A stretch of DNA of 64,000 nt from Uliginosibacterium sp036017065. Its GTDB lineage: Bacteria; Pseudomonadota; Gammaproteobacteria; Burkholderiales; Rhodocyclaceae. The position numbers and the translations under genes are program-made. The first letter of the stretch is position 1, and each line of letters opens with the position of its first letter. The stretch is taken from positions 372,001 through 436,000 of the forward strand of contig NZ_JAYXHR010000001.1 in the NCBI RefSeq assembly GCF_036017065.1, written 5' to 3'. The notes under the pieces are model-generated. The model was not told the origin of the DNA. It did no database searches and was given only the letters and a program-made list of their open reading frames with translations. Shown piece after piece: positions 44,323-52,775 of the stretch.

Positions 44323-45693
44323 TCAGGTCGCTTCGTGTCCCAGCCGACGCAGGTGATGGCGCAGCAACCCGAAGAAGGCGACGCTGGCGACGATGGTGGA
44401 AAGCGTGGCGGCCCACCAGAAACCGCCCAGGCCCAGCGGCGTGACGCCCACTGCGGCAAGGCCGTGGAAGCACAGCCACCAGCCGCCGGCCAGCCCGATG
44501 ACCCAGAAGCAGAAGACGTGCACCAGCATGGGCACGGCGGTGATCTTCAGGCCACGCAGCGCCTGGGCGGCAACGGTCTGCACGGCATCGAAGAGCTGGT
44601 AGAAAGCGATCAACCACACCAGCGCGATCGCCAGTGACTGCACTTGCGGATCGGGCGTATAGGCGCGCACCAGCGCTTCGCCGGATAACCACAGTGCCAG
44701 TCCGAGCAGGCTGGAAGCCACCACCCCGATGAGGATGCCGGCACGCGCGGTCTTGCGCACCCGCGCCCAGTCCTGCGCGCCGGCAGCCTGGCCGACCAGG
44801 GCCAGCGTTGCGATCGAAACCGACAGCGGCAGCATGTAGCAGATGCCCGCGAAACTGCCGACCACGCGGTGCGCGCCAGCGGCCTCGGCACCCAGCGGTG
44901 CGACCAGCAGGGCGATCAGCGCGAAGCTCGTCATTTCGACAAAGGCCGACATGCCGATCGGCAGGCCGACGCGCAGCAGCTCGCCCATCCTGCGCAGTTG
45001 CGGCGCCTGCCAGTGACGCAGCAGCGCCAGTTGTCGCGAGTGGGTGGAGCGATGCAGGTAGACGAGCGAGCACACCGCCAGCACGCTGATGATGAAGGCC
45101 GCCGATGCGGCGCAGCCCTGAGCCCCCCGTGGCGCATGGCCCAGCCAGCCGAAGGCCAGCGCCGGTGCCAGCAGGATGTGCACACTGGCATTGGCGAGGC
45201 CGAAGAACATCAGCATGCGCGGACGGCCGATGGCATTGAGCATGCCGCCACATGCGCGATACACGAGGGTGCCGGGCAGGGCGAACGCGAGGACGTCCAG
45301 GTAGGCGCGCGTGCGCAACTCCACTTCTGCGCTCATGCTGCTCAGGCGCAGTATCCAGTCCGGCCACCACAGCAGCGCCATGCCGACGCCTGCGAGCAGC
45401 AAGGCGAGCCACAGCGCCTGCTGGAAGCTGCTGGCGAGCTGGTCGAAGCGTCTTGCGCCGAAGTGCTGCGCGGCGATCGGGGTGAGGCCCTGCACGATGC
45501 CGGCGAAGGCCAGCATGACGGAAACGTAGATGCCGGCTCCGATGCCTACTGCGGCGAGATCCAGCGTGCCGCTGCGGCCGGCCACCACGGTATCCACCAC
45601 GGTGGTGCTCATGGTGGCGAGCTGCGCCACCAGCACCGGCCAGCCGTGGCCGGCGACGGCGCGAACCAGGTCCTTCGTGCGCGGTGCGCTCAT
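44323..45693 (-). CDS. MATE family multidrug/cation antiporter (NorM-like)
   Basis: 456 residues with about twelve hydrophobic helices in two related halves. Family features: GHGWPVLVAQLATMSTTVVDTVVAG at the start (read in pieces under 20), then AAQHFGAR, and MSAFVEMTSFALIALLVAPLG in the second half. Substrate not predictable. It overlaps the upstream membrane-protein gene by ATGA. Confidence 0.9.
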   Translation of the reverse strand: MSAPRTKDLVRAVAGHGWPVLVAQLATMSTTVVDTVVAGRSGTLDLAAVGIGAGIYVSVMLAFAGIVQGLTPIAAQHFGARRFDQLASSFQQALWLALLLAGVGMALLWWPDWILRLSSMSAEVELRTRAYLDVLAFALPGTLVYRACGGMLNAIGRPRMLMFFGLANASVHILLAPALAFGWLGHAPRGAQGCAASAAFIISVLAVCSLVYLHRSTHSRQLALLRHWQAPQLRRMGELLRVGLPIGMSAFVEMTSFALIALLVAPLGAEAAGAHRVVGSFAGICYMLPLSVSIATLALVGQAAGAQDWARVRKTARAGILIGVVASSLLGLALWLSGEALVRAYTPDPQVQSLAIALVWLIAFYQLFDAVQTVAAQALRGLKITAVPMLVHVFCFWVIGLAGGWWLCFHGLAAVGVTPLGLGGFWWAATLSTIVASVAFFGLLRHHLRRLGHEAT

Positions 45694-46232
45694 GTCTGCG
45701 CCGGGGTTTCCTGTGCAGGCTTGCGGCGGAAGCGGGCGCGCCAGAACAGCGTGGCCAGTACCGCCAGCGTCACCGCGCCGACCAGCCAGTAGGACACGCC
45801 CATGAAGAACCCGAAGGGGTCACTGTCCAGTGCATAGATGCGATCCGGCTTGCGCAAGGCGATGAAGCCCTGCGTGACCGCCTGCCATGCAGGGCGCAAC
45901 GCGCCGATGGCGGGCGCATAGCTGAGCAGCAGCGCTGGCAGGACCAGCGCCCATTGCGCTCCACGTGGCTGGCTCCCCTCGACGAAACAGCTTTCGGACG
46001 CCCAGAACGCTGCCAGCAACAAGCCGATGGCGGCGAGCACCGGCAGCGCCGCGAGTGCAAGCCCGAGTGCCGAGCTGGCCGCCAGGAACAGCGCTCCTTC
46101 CAGGTCGACCGTGCGCGTCCACAGCGATTCGACCCTCATGAACAATGGCAGGCAGGCAAGCAGGCAGGCCACGGCGAGCAGCAGGCTCAGCAGCGCCTTG
46201 CGACGCAGGCGGGATGAAGCGGGGGTGGTCAT
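45690..46232 (-). CDS. Putative PqiA-like/four-helix inner membrane protein
   Basis: 180 residues, not firmly recognised. It has about four hydrophobic helices (near 12-30, 50-73, 92-110 and 142-163) with the segment ESLWTRTVDLEGALFLA after the first. Spacing of the helices recalls one half of paraquat-inducible PqiA, but its Cys motifs are absent, so this is only a possibility. Coupled by ATGA to the MATE exporter, so the two probably act or are regulated together. Confidence 0.6.
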   Translation of the reverse strand: MTTPASSRLRRKALLSLLLAVACLLACLPLFMRVESLWTRTVDLEGALFLAASSALGLALAALPVLAAIGLLLAAFWASESCFVEGSQPRGAQWALVLPALLLSYAPAIGALRPAWQAVTQGFIALRKPDRIYALDSDPFGFFMGVSYWLVGAVTLAVLATLFWRARFRRKPAQETPAQT

Positions 46233-46385
46233 GCGGATCGAAAAGGCCTGTCGGCCAGGCGCATCAGGGGCCGGCAGTTTAACCGACCTACGTCATGCGG
46301 CGCCCTGAAGATGCATGGGAACATGCGCCAAGTCATTGATTGGATGAGCAGAATGACAAGGCCTGCCAGCAGGCGCATGAGCTCC

Positions 46386-46412
46386 TAAAGTTCGCGCCGG
46401 GGGCGTCGTGAA
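46386..46412 (+). promoter_or_regulatory. Possible sigma-28 promoter
   Basis: TAAAGTTC at 46386-46393 (7 of 8 to TAAAGTTT) and GTCGTGAA at 46405-46412 (5 of 8 to GCCGATAA), 11 nt apart, the FliA spacing. It points toward the two-hairpin segment and the chemoreceptor-like small gene. The 346-bp gap 46233-46578 has no other gene that I can see. Confidence 0.4.
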
Positions 46413-46418
46413 CACATT

Positions 46419-46482
46419 CGTGGAGTTTTCTCCACGCATCGACTCTCTCCTTGAAAGCCGCCCCTCGCGGGGCGGCTCTTTT
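46419..46482 (+). ncRNA. Candidate small RNA with 5' hairpin and terminator
   Basis: A perfect 7-bp hairpin with TTTT loop (46419-46425 with 46430-46436), a single-stranded stretch, then a terminator: AGCCGCCCC (46456-46464) pairs with GGGGCGGCT (46469-46477) around TCGC, followed by CTTTTC. The first hairpin begins about where the sigma-28-like promoter would start transcription, giving a transcript near 64 nt. No coding frame is evident. It could instead be a terminated leader. Confidence 0.4.
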
Positions 46483-46578
46483 CTTGGACTTGCGCCAGGG
46501 AAAGAAGCGGGCTAAAGCTTTAGGGGAGCCTGGAGGAGGCTCGATGACCATAGCAATCACAGTGCGGAGCACAACAAG

Positions 46579-46815
46579 ATGACGGGTCATGCCATGCAGG
46601 GTGGTGCATTTGCTGCCCAGCTGATTGCCTTGAACGCCCTGTTCGAGTCGGCGCGTGCCGGCGAGATCGCGCGCGAGGAAGCCCGTTTCATCGCTTTTTG
46701 CGACGGTGTGGCTGGCGATCTGGCCCGCCGGCAGATCGAGGAAGTGCTCGATGCGATCTGCATCGCACCGCTGGCAGCCGACCTGGATGCCGCCGCTCAC
46801 CGCCTGCACGCCTGA
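46579..46815 (+). CDS. Small protein resembling the signalling tip of a chemoreceptor
   Basis: 78 residues. The stretch AAQLIALNALFESARAGE closely resembles the conserved hairpin tip of methyl-accepting chemotaxis proteins (LALNAAVEAARAGE in E. coli Tsr), and the following FIAFCDGVAGDLARR matches the position of FAVVAGEVRNLAQR. No membrane segment, HAMP or first half of the hairpin is present. It lies directly before the flagellar operon. It may be a short CheW-binding protein or a receptor remnant. The ATG has only a weak ribosome site; ATG 46594 is an alternative. Confidence 0.6.
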   Translation: MTGHAMQGGAFAAQLIALNALFESARAGEIAREEARFIAFCDGVAGDLARRQIEEVLDAICIAPLAADLDAAAHRLHA

Positions 46816-46906
46816 CCCCCGGCCGGCTGGCAAACCCACTCCGTAGTTACCCGTAGTCCGTCCTCGGTTCGCCCTTGGCCCGCCGTTGGCCTGCCATCAG
46901 CGCCAC

Positions 46907-46964
46907 GATAAGGCGGGACTTTTCGCGCCTTATCTTGCCGGCATGATTTGCCGCCCCGGCAAAT
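46907..46964. repeat. Two inverted repeats upstream of flhB
   Basis: GATAAGGCG (46907-46915) with CGCCTTATC (46926-46934), spacer 10, and ATTTGCCG (46946-46953) with CGGCAAAT (46957-46964), spacer 3. Both are perfect and fall 50-108 nt before the flhB start. They may be operators for the flagellar master regulation or leader structures. A poor sigma-54-like GG-N10-GC match stands at 46877-46890. Confidence 0.5.
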
Positions 46965-47014
46965 AATCCGCTCCATCGGTACGCAGGCTGAACTGTGTAC
47001 TCACGGAGTGGCGA

Positions 47015-48172
47015 ATGGCCGAAGAGAACGACGAGGACAAGACAGAACCAGCATCGGAGCGACGCCTTCAACAGGCGCGCGAAGAAGGCAATGTCCCCCA
47101 GTCCCGCGAACTCGCCACCTTCCTGGTGATGATGGGCGGGGTGCTCGGCTTGTGGGTGTCCTGGCGCTGGATGCTGGATCATCTGAACGGCGTCCTGCGC
47201 AGCGGCCTGTCGGTCGAGCGCGAAACCATCTTCGCTGAACGCGGCATGCTGGACATGCTGTCCAGTATCAGCAGCGAGGCCCTGTTGTCGCTGGCACCGC
47301 TGTTCGCGGTGCTCGTCATCGCCGCCATCGCCGCGCCGGTCATGCTCGGTGGCCTGTTGTTCTCCAGCAAGGCAGTGACGCCGGATCTCAACCGCGTCAA
47401 CCCGCTGTCCGGCATCAAGCGCGTCTTCTCCCTGCATGGCCTCGCCGAACTGGTGAAGGGCTTGCTGAAATCCGTCCTCGTCGGTGGCGTCGGTGCCTGG
47501 GTGTTGTGGCACTACCGCTACGAGTTGCTGGGCCTGTCGACCATGTCGCTGGAAACGGCCTCGGCCGAGACCGGGCGCATCCTGCTGTGGGCCACGCTCT
47601 CGCTGGCGTCCTGCCTGGCCGTCCTGGCGCTGGTGGATGTGCCCTTCCAGCTCTGGCGCTATTACAGCCAGCTGAAGATGAGCAAGCAGGAGCTCAAGCA
47701 GGAAATGAAGGAGCAGGACGGCGACCCGCAGATCAAGGCGCAGATCCGCGCCCGCCAGCGCGAGATGGCGCGTCGCCGCATGATGGAATCGGTGCCGAAG
47801 GCCGATGTGGTGGTCACCAACCCGACCCACTTTGCCGTCGCGCTGAAGTACGACTCTGCACGCATGGGCGCGCCGACCATCGTGGCCAAGGGCGCGGACC
47901 TGGTCGCGCACAACATCCGCGAACTGGCCCGCAAGCACGGTGTGCCGCTGCTTGAAGCGCCGCCGCTGGCGCGTGCGCTGTTCCGTCACGCCGAAGTAGG
48001 GCAGCAGGTGCCCGCCGCGCTGTACACCGCCGTGGCCGAAGTGATGGCCTACGTGTACCAGCTCAACCACTTCCTGTCCGCCGGAGGCTTGCCGCCGGAC
48101 GAACCGCACGACATTGCGATACCGGTGGGCATGGACCCCGGCAGCGCATCGTCCGCCGCCCAGCCGGCCTGA
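47015..48172 (+). CDS. flhB: FlhB, flagellar export switch protein
   Basis: Export gate component that switches substrate class by autocleavage. The 385-residue product has a charged N-terminus (MAEENDEDKTEPAS), four membrane helices and the autocleavage motif NPTH at N269-P270, the same numbering as in Salmonella. First gene of flhB-flhA-flhF-flhG-fliA-motC. Confidence 0.96.
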   Translation: MAEENDEDKTEPASERRLQQAREEGNVPQSRELATFLVMMGGVLGLWVSWRWMLDHLNGVLRSGLSVERETIFAERGMLDMLSSISSEALLSLAPLFAVLVIAAIAAPVMLGGLLFSSKAVTPDLNRVNPLSGIKRVFSLHGLAELVKGLLKSVLVGGVGAWVLWHYRYELLGLSTMSLETASAETGRILLWATLSLASCLAVLALVDVPFQLWRYYSQLKMSKQELKQEMKEQDGDPQIKAQIRARQREMARRRMMESVPKADVVVTNPTHFAVALKYDSARMGAPTIVAKGADLVAHNIRELARKHGVPLLEAPPLARALFRHAEVGQQVPAALYTAVAEVMAYVYQLNHFLSAGGLPPDEPHDIAIPVGMDPGSASSAAQPA

Positions 48173-48187
48173 TAGGAGCACACGGAC

Positions 48188-50293
48188 TTGGCTACCCAGG
48201 GCAACACCCAGGCTATCGATCTGCGCCAGCTGCTGTCGCCCTCGAACATCCGTCAGCTGGCAGCGCCGATCCTGCTGCTGCTCGTGCTGTCGATGATGGT
48301 GCTGCCGCTGCCGGCTTTCGTGCTGGACGTGTTCTTCACCTTCAACCTGGCACTGTCGATGATGGTGCTGCTGGTGGGCATGTACACCCGCAAGCCGCTG
48401 GACTTCTCGGTGTTCCCGACGGTGCTGCTGGTCACCACGCTGCTGCGCCTGTCGCTGAACGTGGCCTCCACCCGCATCGTGCTGCTGGAAGGCCACACCG
48501 GCCCGGACGCGGCCGGCAAGGTGATCGAGGCCTTCGGCCACTTCCTCGTCGGTGGCAATACGGCGGTCGGCATCGTGGTGTTCGTCATCCTTACGATCAT
48601 CAACTTCGTCGTGATCACCAAGGGTGCCGGCCGGATCGCCGAAGTGGGCGCGCGCTTCACCCTGGACGCCATGCCCGGCAAGCAGATGGCCATCGACGCC
48701 GACCTGAACGCCGGCCTGATCGACGAGAAGGAAGCCAAGCGCCGCCGCGCGGAGATCGCGCAGGAATCCGATTTCTACGGCGCCATGGACGGCGCCTCGA
48801 AGTTCGTGCGCGGCGATGCGGTGGCCGGCATCCTCATCCTCGTCATCAACATCATCGGCGGCCTGATCGTCGGCGTGGTCCAGCACAACATGCCGATGGG
48901 CGAAGCGCTGGAGAACTACACGCTGCTGACCATCGGTGACGGCCTGGTGGCGCAGCTGCCGGCGCTGATCATCTCGGTGGCGGCCGGCCTGGTGGTGTCA
49001 CGCGTCGGAGAGGACGAAACCGACATCGGTGGCCAGGTGGTGAACCAGTTGTTCACCAACCCCATCGTGCTGGTGCTGACGGCGGGCATCCTCGGTCTGC
49101 TCGGCCTCATTCCCGGCATGCCGAACCTGGTGTTCCTGCTGCTTGCCGGCGGCCTGGCCTACCTGGCCTGGCACATGAACAAGAAACAGGCGCTGGCTCG
49201 CGAAGAAGAGCCGGTATTGAAGCCCGCCGCCGCCGCGGCCCCGGTGGAGTCGCAGGAAGCCAGCTGGTCGGACGTGACGCCGGTGGACGTGCTGGGTCTG
49301 GAAGTCGGCTACCGCCTGATCCCGATGGTGGACAAGGGCCAGGACGGCGAGCTGCTGCGCCGCATCCGCGGCCTGCGCAAGAAGTTCGCGCAGGAAATCG
49401 GCTTCCTGGCTTCGCCGGTGCATATCCGCGACAACCTGGAGCTGAAGCCGAATGCCTATCGCATCACGCTGAAGGGCGTGGAAATCGGTTCCGGCGAGGC
49501 CTACCCCGGCCAGTTCATGGCGATCAACCCGGGCCGCGTCGTCGGCCAGCTGCCGGGCACGCCGACCAAGGACCCGGCCTTCGGCCTGCCCGCCGTGTGG
49601 GTGGATGCCGGCATGCGCGAACAGGCGCACGCGCTGGGCTACACCGTGGTGGACGCCAGTACGGTGGTGGCCACCCACCTGAACCACGTGATCCTGTCGC
49701 ACGCCGCCGACCTGCTGGGTCGCCAGGAAGCGCAGGCACTGCTGGACCACATCGCCAAGGAATCGCCGAAGCTCGTCGAGGACCTGGTGCCCAAGACGCT
49801 GCCGTTGCACATCCTCCAGCGCACCCTGCAGCACCTGCTGGAAGAGGGCATCAACATCCGCGACATGCGCAGCATCGTCGAAGCCCTGGCCGAGCATGCG
49901 CCGCGTACGCAGGAGCCGCTCGAACTCGCAGCCCGCGTCCGCGTGGCACTGGGTCGTGCCATCGTCCAGCAGCTCTTCCCGGGTGGTGCGGACATGCAGG
50001 TCATTGCGCTGGACCCCGGCCTGGAGCGCGTGCTGCAGCACGCCATGCAGAGCGGTGGCCCGGAAGGCGGTGCCATCGAGCCGGGTCTCGCCGACACGCT
50101 GCTGCGCGAGGCCGCTGCCGCGGCCCAGAAGCAGGAAGACCTGGGCCTGCCGGCCGTGCTGTTGGTACCGAACAATCTTCGCTGGCTGCTCGCGCGCTTC
50201 CTGCGCCGTGCCGTGCCCAGCATGAAAGTGATTGCCCACGCCGAAGTGCCGGAGTCGCGGATGATCCGCGTCACGGCAGTCATCGGTGGTTGA
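48188..50293 (+). CDS. flhA: FlhA, flagellar export gate protein
   Basis: Large export gate subunit that forms the cytoplasmic nonamer ring. The 701-residue product has about eight N-terminal helices (to about 330), the FHIPEP-like segment (TRKPLDFSVFPTVLLVTTLL and following) and the C-terminal domain with LSHAADLLGRQEAQALLD. The start is TTG 48188, with AGGAG 8-10 nt upstream; no ATG or GTG gives a better start. It follows flhB by 15 nt. Confidence 0.95.
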   Translation: MATQGNTQAIDLRQLLSPSNIRQLAAPILLLLVLSMMVLPLPAFVLDVFFTFNLALSMMVLLVGMYTRKPLDFSVFPTVLLVTTLLRLSLNVASTRIVLLEGHTGPDAAGKVIEAFGHFLVGGNTAVGIVVFVILTIINFVVITKGAGRIAEVGARFTLDAMPGKQMAIDADLNAGLIDEKEAKRRRAEIAQESDFYGAMDGASKFVRGDAVAGILILVINIIGGLIVGVVQHNMPMGEALENYTLLTIGDGLVAQLPALIISVAAGLVVSRVGEDETDIGGQVVNQLFTNPIVLVLTAGILGLLGLIPGMPNLVFLLLAGGLAYLAWHMNKKQALAREEEPVLKPAAAAAPVESQEASWSDVTPVDVLGLEVGYRLIPMVDKGQDGELLRRIRGLRKKFAQEIGFLASPVHIRDNLELKPNAYRITLKGVEIGSGEAYPGQFMAINPGRVVGQLPGTPTKDPAFGLPAVWVDAGMREQAHALGYTVVDASTVVATHLNHVILSHAADLLGRQEAQALLDHIAKESPKLVEDLVPKTLPLHILQRTLQHLLEEGINIRDMRSIVEALAEHAPRTQEPLELAARVRVALGRAIVQQLFPGGADMQVIALDPGLERVLQHAMQSGGPEGGAIEPGLADTLLREAAAAAQKQEDLGLPAVLLVPNNLRWLLARFLRRAVPSMKVIAHAEVPESRMIRVTAVIGG

Positions 50294-50318
50294 TGGGTAG
50301 CGTCAAGGAGAAGCAAAC

Positions 50319-51881
50319 ATGGTGAATGTGAAGCGCTACGTCGCGAAAACCGCCCGCGAAGCCCTGGTCCGCGTGAAGGCCGAGCTGGGGGCCGATGCCG
50401 TCGTGCTGTCCAACCGCGCTGTGGACGATGGCGTGGAGATCGTTGCCATGCCGGCCAACGCGATGGGCGAGCTCAATGCCACCGTCAAGCAGGCTCGCCA
50501 CCAGGCCGACGCTGCTGCCGCAGCGGCCCAGGCTGCCGCGCAGGCCGCTGCCCAGGTACGCCGCGCGCCGCCACCGGCACCGGCACCTGCCGTGGAGTCC
50601 GGCGACGACTTCACCGTGACGCTCGGTCAGCACATCGCCCGCCTGGCGCGTGAGCAGAAGGTCAATGACGCCGAGCGCGAGACTTTCCGCAGCGGTCTCG
50701 CCGCCAGTGCCGGCGAGGCCGTGAGTGACTCCCCGCTGGTGCGTGGCCTGCAGGCGGCCCGCCAGCGTGAAGAAGAGCAGCCGGATTTCCGTCGCGTGCG
50801 GGCACAGCATCAGATTCCCGGCCTGCGCACCATCCCGCCGCACGCCGAGGCGCCTGCGACGTCAGCACCGAACCCGGTGCAACAAGCCCGCGAACAGGCC
50901 CGGGTCGTGGCACTGGAGGCCACCAACGCCCAGCTGATGGACGAGCTGTCCTCCATCAAAGGCCTGCTGGAGCGTCAGCTCGCAGGCTTTGCGTGGAGCG
51001 AGATCTCGCGTACCGCACCGGCCCGCACCCAGATGATGGGCGAACTGCTGGAAGCCGGCTTCTCGCCGGAGCTCACCCGCCAGATCACCGAGCAGCTGTC
51101 CGGCGAAGTGCCGGTGACGGAGGCCCGCAAGGCGGTCCGCCAGGCGCTCAACCGCAGCCTGCGCGCCGTGTCCAACGATGCCGACATCATCGACCGCGGC
51201 GGCGTGTACGCCCTGGTCGGCCCCACCGGCGTGGGCAAGACCACCACCACCGCCAAGCTGGCCGCGCGCTGCGTGATGCGCCACGGCGCGGACAAGCTGG
51301 CGCTGATCACCACCGACGGCTACCGGATCGGCGCGCATGAACAACTGCGCATCTACGGTCGCATCCTCGGCGTGCAGGTGCATGTCGTGCGTGACGCGGC
51401 CGACCTGCGCCAGACGCTGCAATCCCTGCGCGACAAGCACATCGTGCTGATCGACACCATCGGCGTCGGTCAGCGGGACAAGATGGTCGACGACCAGGCG
51501 GCGATGCTGCGCTCCGCCGGTTGCGTGCGCCGCCTGTTGCTGCTGAACGCTGCGGCCAGTGGCGAGACGCTGGACGATGTCCTGCGCGCCTACGAAGGGC
51601 CGGACCTGGCCGGCTGCATCCTCAGCAAGGTGGACGAGGCGGTGTCGCTGGCACCCGTGATCGACGTCGCCGCCCGCCACGAGCTGGATGTCTTCTACGT
51701 CGCCAACGGACAGCGCGTGCCGGAAGATCTGCACCTGCCCAACCGCACCTACCTGATCCATCGCGCGCTGCGCGAGATCCCGGCCGATTCGCCCTACAAG
51801 CTCGACGACGCCGCAGCCGCGATGTTGATGGCCAGCCGCAACCGTCGTCAGGGTGACCGGCAGCAACGGGGGGCTGCATGA
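50319..51881 (+). CDS. flhF: FlhF, SRP-type GTPase for polar flagellum placement
   Basis: GTPase that marks the cell pole for flagellar assembly. The 520-residue protein has the N-terminal B domain (MVNVKRYVAKTAREALVRVK, LGADAVVLSNR), an Ala-rich linker (about 60-95), and the C-terminal NG domain with G1 GPTGVGKTTTTAKL, TTDGYRIGAHEQL, VLIDTIGVGQRD and SKVDEA. Its presence implies polar flagellation. It overlaps flhG by ATGA. Confidence 0.95.
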   Translation: MVNVKRYVAKTAREALVRVKAELGADAVVLSNRAVDDGVEIVAMPANAMGELNATVKQARHQADAAAAAAQAAAQAAAQVRRAPPPAPAPAVESGDDFTVTLGQHIARLAREQKVNDAERETFRSGLAASAGEAVSDSPLVRGLQAARQREEEQPDFRRVRAQHQIPGLRTIPPHAEAPATSAPNPVQQAREQARVVALEATNAQLMDELSSIKGLLERQLAGFAWSEISRTAPARTQMMGELLEAGFSPELTRQITEQLSGEVPVTEARKAVRQALNRSLRAVSNDADIIDRGGVYALVGPTGVGKTTTTAKLAARCVMRHGADKLALITTDGYRIGAHEQLRIYGRILGVQVHVVRDAADLRQTLQSLRDKHIVLIDTIGVGQRDKMVDDQAAMLRSAGCVRRLLLLNAAASGETLDDVLRAYEGPDLAGCILSKVDEAVSLAPVIDVAARHELDVFYVANGQRVPEDLHLPNRTYLIHRALREIPADSPYKLDDAAAAMLMASRNRRQGDRQQRGAA

Positions 51882-52666
51882 GGATTGCGAGCGAGGACCA
51901 GGCCGCTGGCCTGCGCAGGCTGTTCAACCATCGTCCGCCCGAGGTGCTGGGGGCGCTGGCCTGTGGCCACGGGGCAACTGCATGGCTTGCACGACAGCTG
52001 CATGCAAGGTCCGCCGAAGGCGTGCGCACGCTGGTGCTGGACGAATCCCCGGCTGCCGGCAACCTGTGCGAGGCACTCGGGGCATCGACACGCTTCGACC
52101 TGCTGCAGGCGGCAGAAGGGCACGTTGCCGGCGAATCTTGCCGGGTGGCAATCCATCCCGGACTGAGCGTGCTGTCGGTGGCACGGTTGTCGCAGCATCT
52201 GGCGGACCGCGTGCTGCGCCAGCGCACGCAGGCGCTGCTCGCCGAGTTTCAGCATGACTGCGATGAATGGCTGATCCACGCGCGTCCGCACGATGTTCTC
52301 GGCGTATCGCCACTGATTGCCGCCGCGCCCCGGCTATTGCTTGTGGTTGACCCGAATGCACGGGCCTATACCGAAGCTTATGCTGCGCTAAAGAGATGTG
52401 TGGCCTGCGCCGATAGCCTGTCCGTCGGGCTGGCTCTCTCTGCAGCGCCGACGCCGGAGACCCAGGCACTGACCGCCAACCTGCGCTCGGTGGCATGGCG
52501 CCTGCTAGGCATTGACGTGCAGACGGTGACCAGTCTGGCCGGTGCCATGCAACTGCCGCCGGGTTCCGGGGAACAAGAAGGGTTCACGCAACGTCTGCAG
52601 AGACAGACGATGACGCCGCAGGCCTTGGCGTCAAACCGCGGACGGATGATGGCAAACAGCCGATAA
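51878..52666 (+). CDS. flhG: FlhG/FleN-position MinD-like protein lacking the Walker A motif
   Basis: 262 residues in the place of flhG, the ATPase that limits flagellar number with FlhF. The fold pattern is recognisable: LGALACGHGATAWLARQL stands where SGKGGVGKTNVAANL is expected, so both P-loop lysines and the Thr are lost; TLVLDESPAAGNL matches the LLDADLGLANV segment; LLLVVDPNARAYTEAYAALK matches the later MinD block. ATP hydrolysis is therefore doubtful. Coupled to flhF by ATGA. It may be a pseudoenzyme regulator of FlhF. Confidence 0.75.
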   Translation: MRIASEDQAAGLRRLFNHRPPEVLGALACGHGATAWLARQLHARSAEGVRTLVLDESPAAGNLCEALGASTRFDLLQAAEGHVAGESCRVAIHPGLSVLSVARLSQHLADRVLRQRTQALLAEFQHDCDEWLIHARPHDVLGVSPLIAAAPRLLLVVDPNARAYTEAYAALKRCVACADSLSVGLALSAAPTPETQALTANLRSVAWRLLGIDVQTVTSLAGAMQLPPGSGEQEGFTQRLQRQTMTPQALASNRGRMMANSR

Positions 52667-52775
52667 GACGGCTTTGCCGGGTGTTTTTCCGCACAGCAAG
52701 CAATGCAGGGGCGACCCACAATGGCACTCACAAGCTTTGTGGCACGGGTCGACCTGATAAATGAGAGAGAGCGCC

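Noticed and set aside
46512..46531. Second sigma-28-like -35 (TAAAGCTT) before the small chemoreceptor-like gene
   Set aside because: It is part of the palindrome CTAAAGCTTTAG and no -10 resembling GCCGATAA follows at 11 nt.
46876..46891. Sigma-54 promoter for flhB
   Set aside because: GG-N10-GC spacing is right but the TTGC element is shifted (TTGGC) and CAC is CCC; too weak to call.
51878..52666. flhG as a pseudogene
   Set aside because: The frame is open at normal length, starts with an ATGA overlap to flhF and keeps later MinD-family blocks, so loss of the P-loop looks like divergence and not decay.
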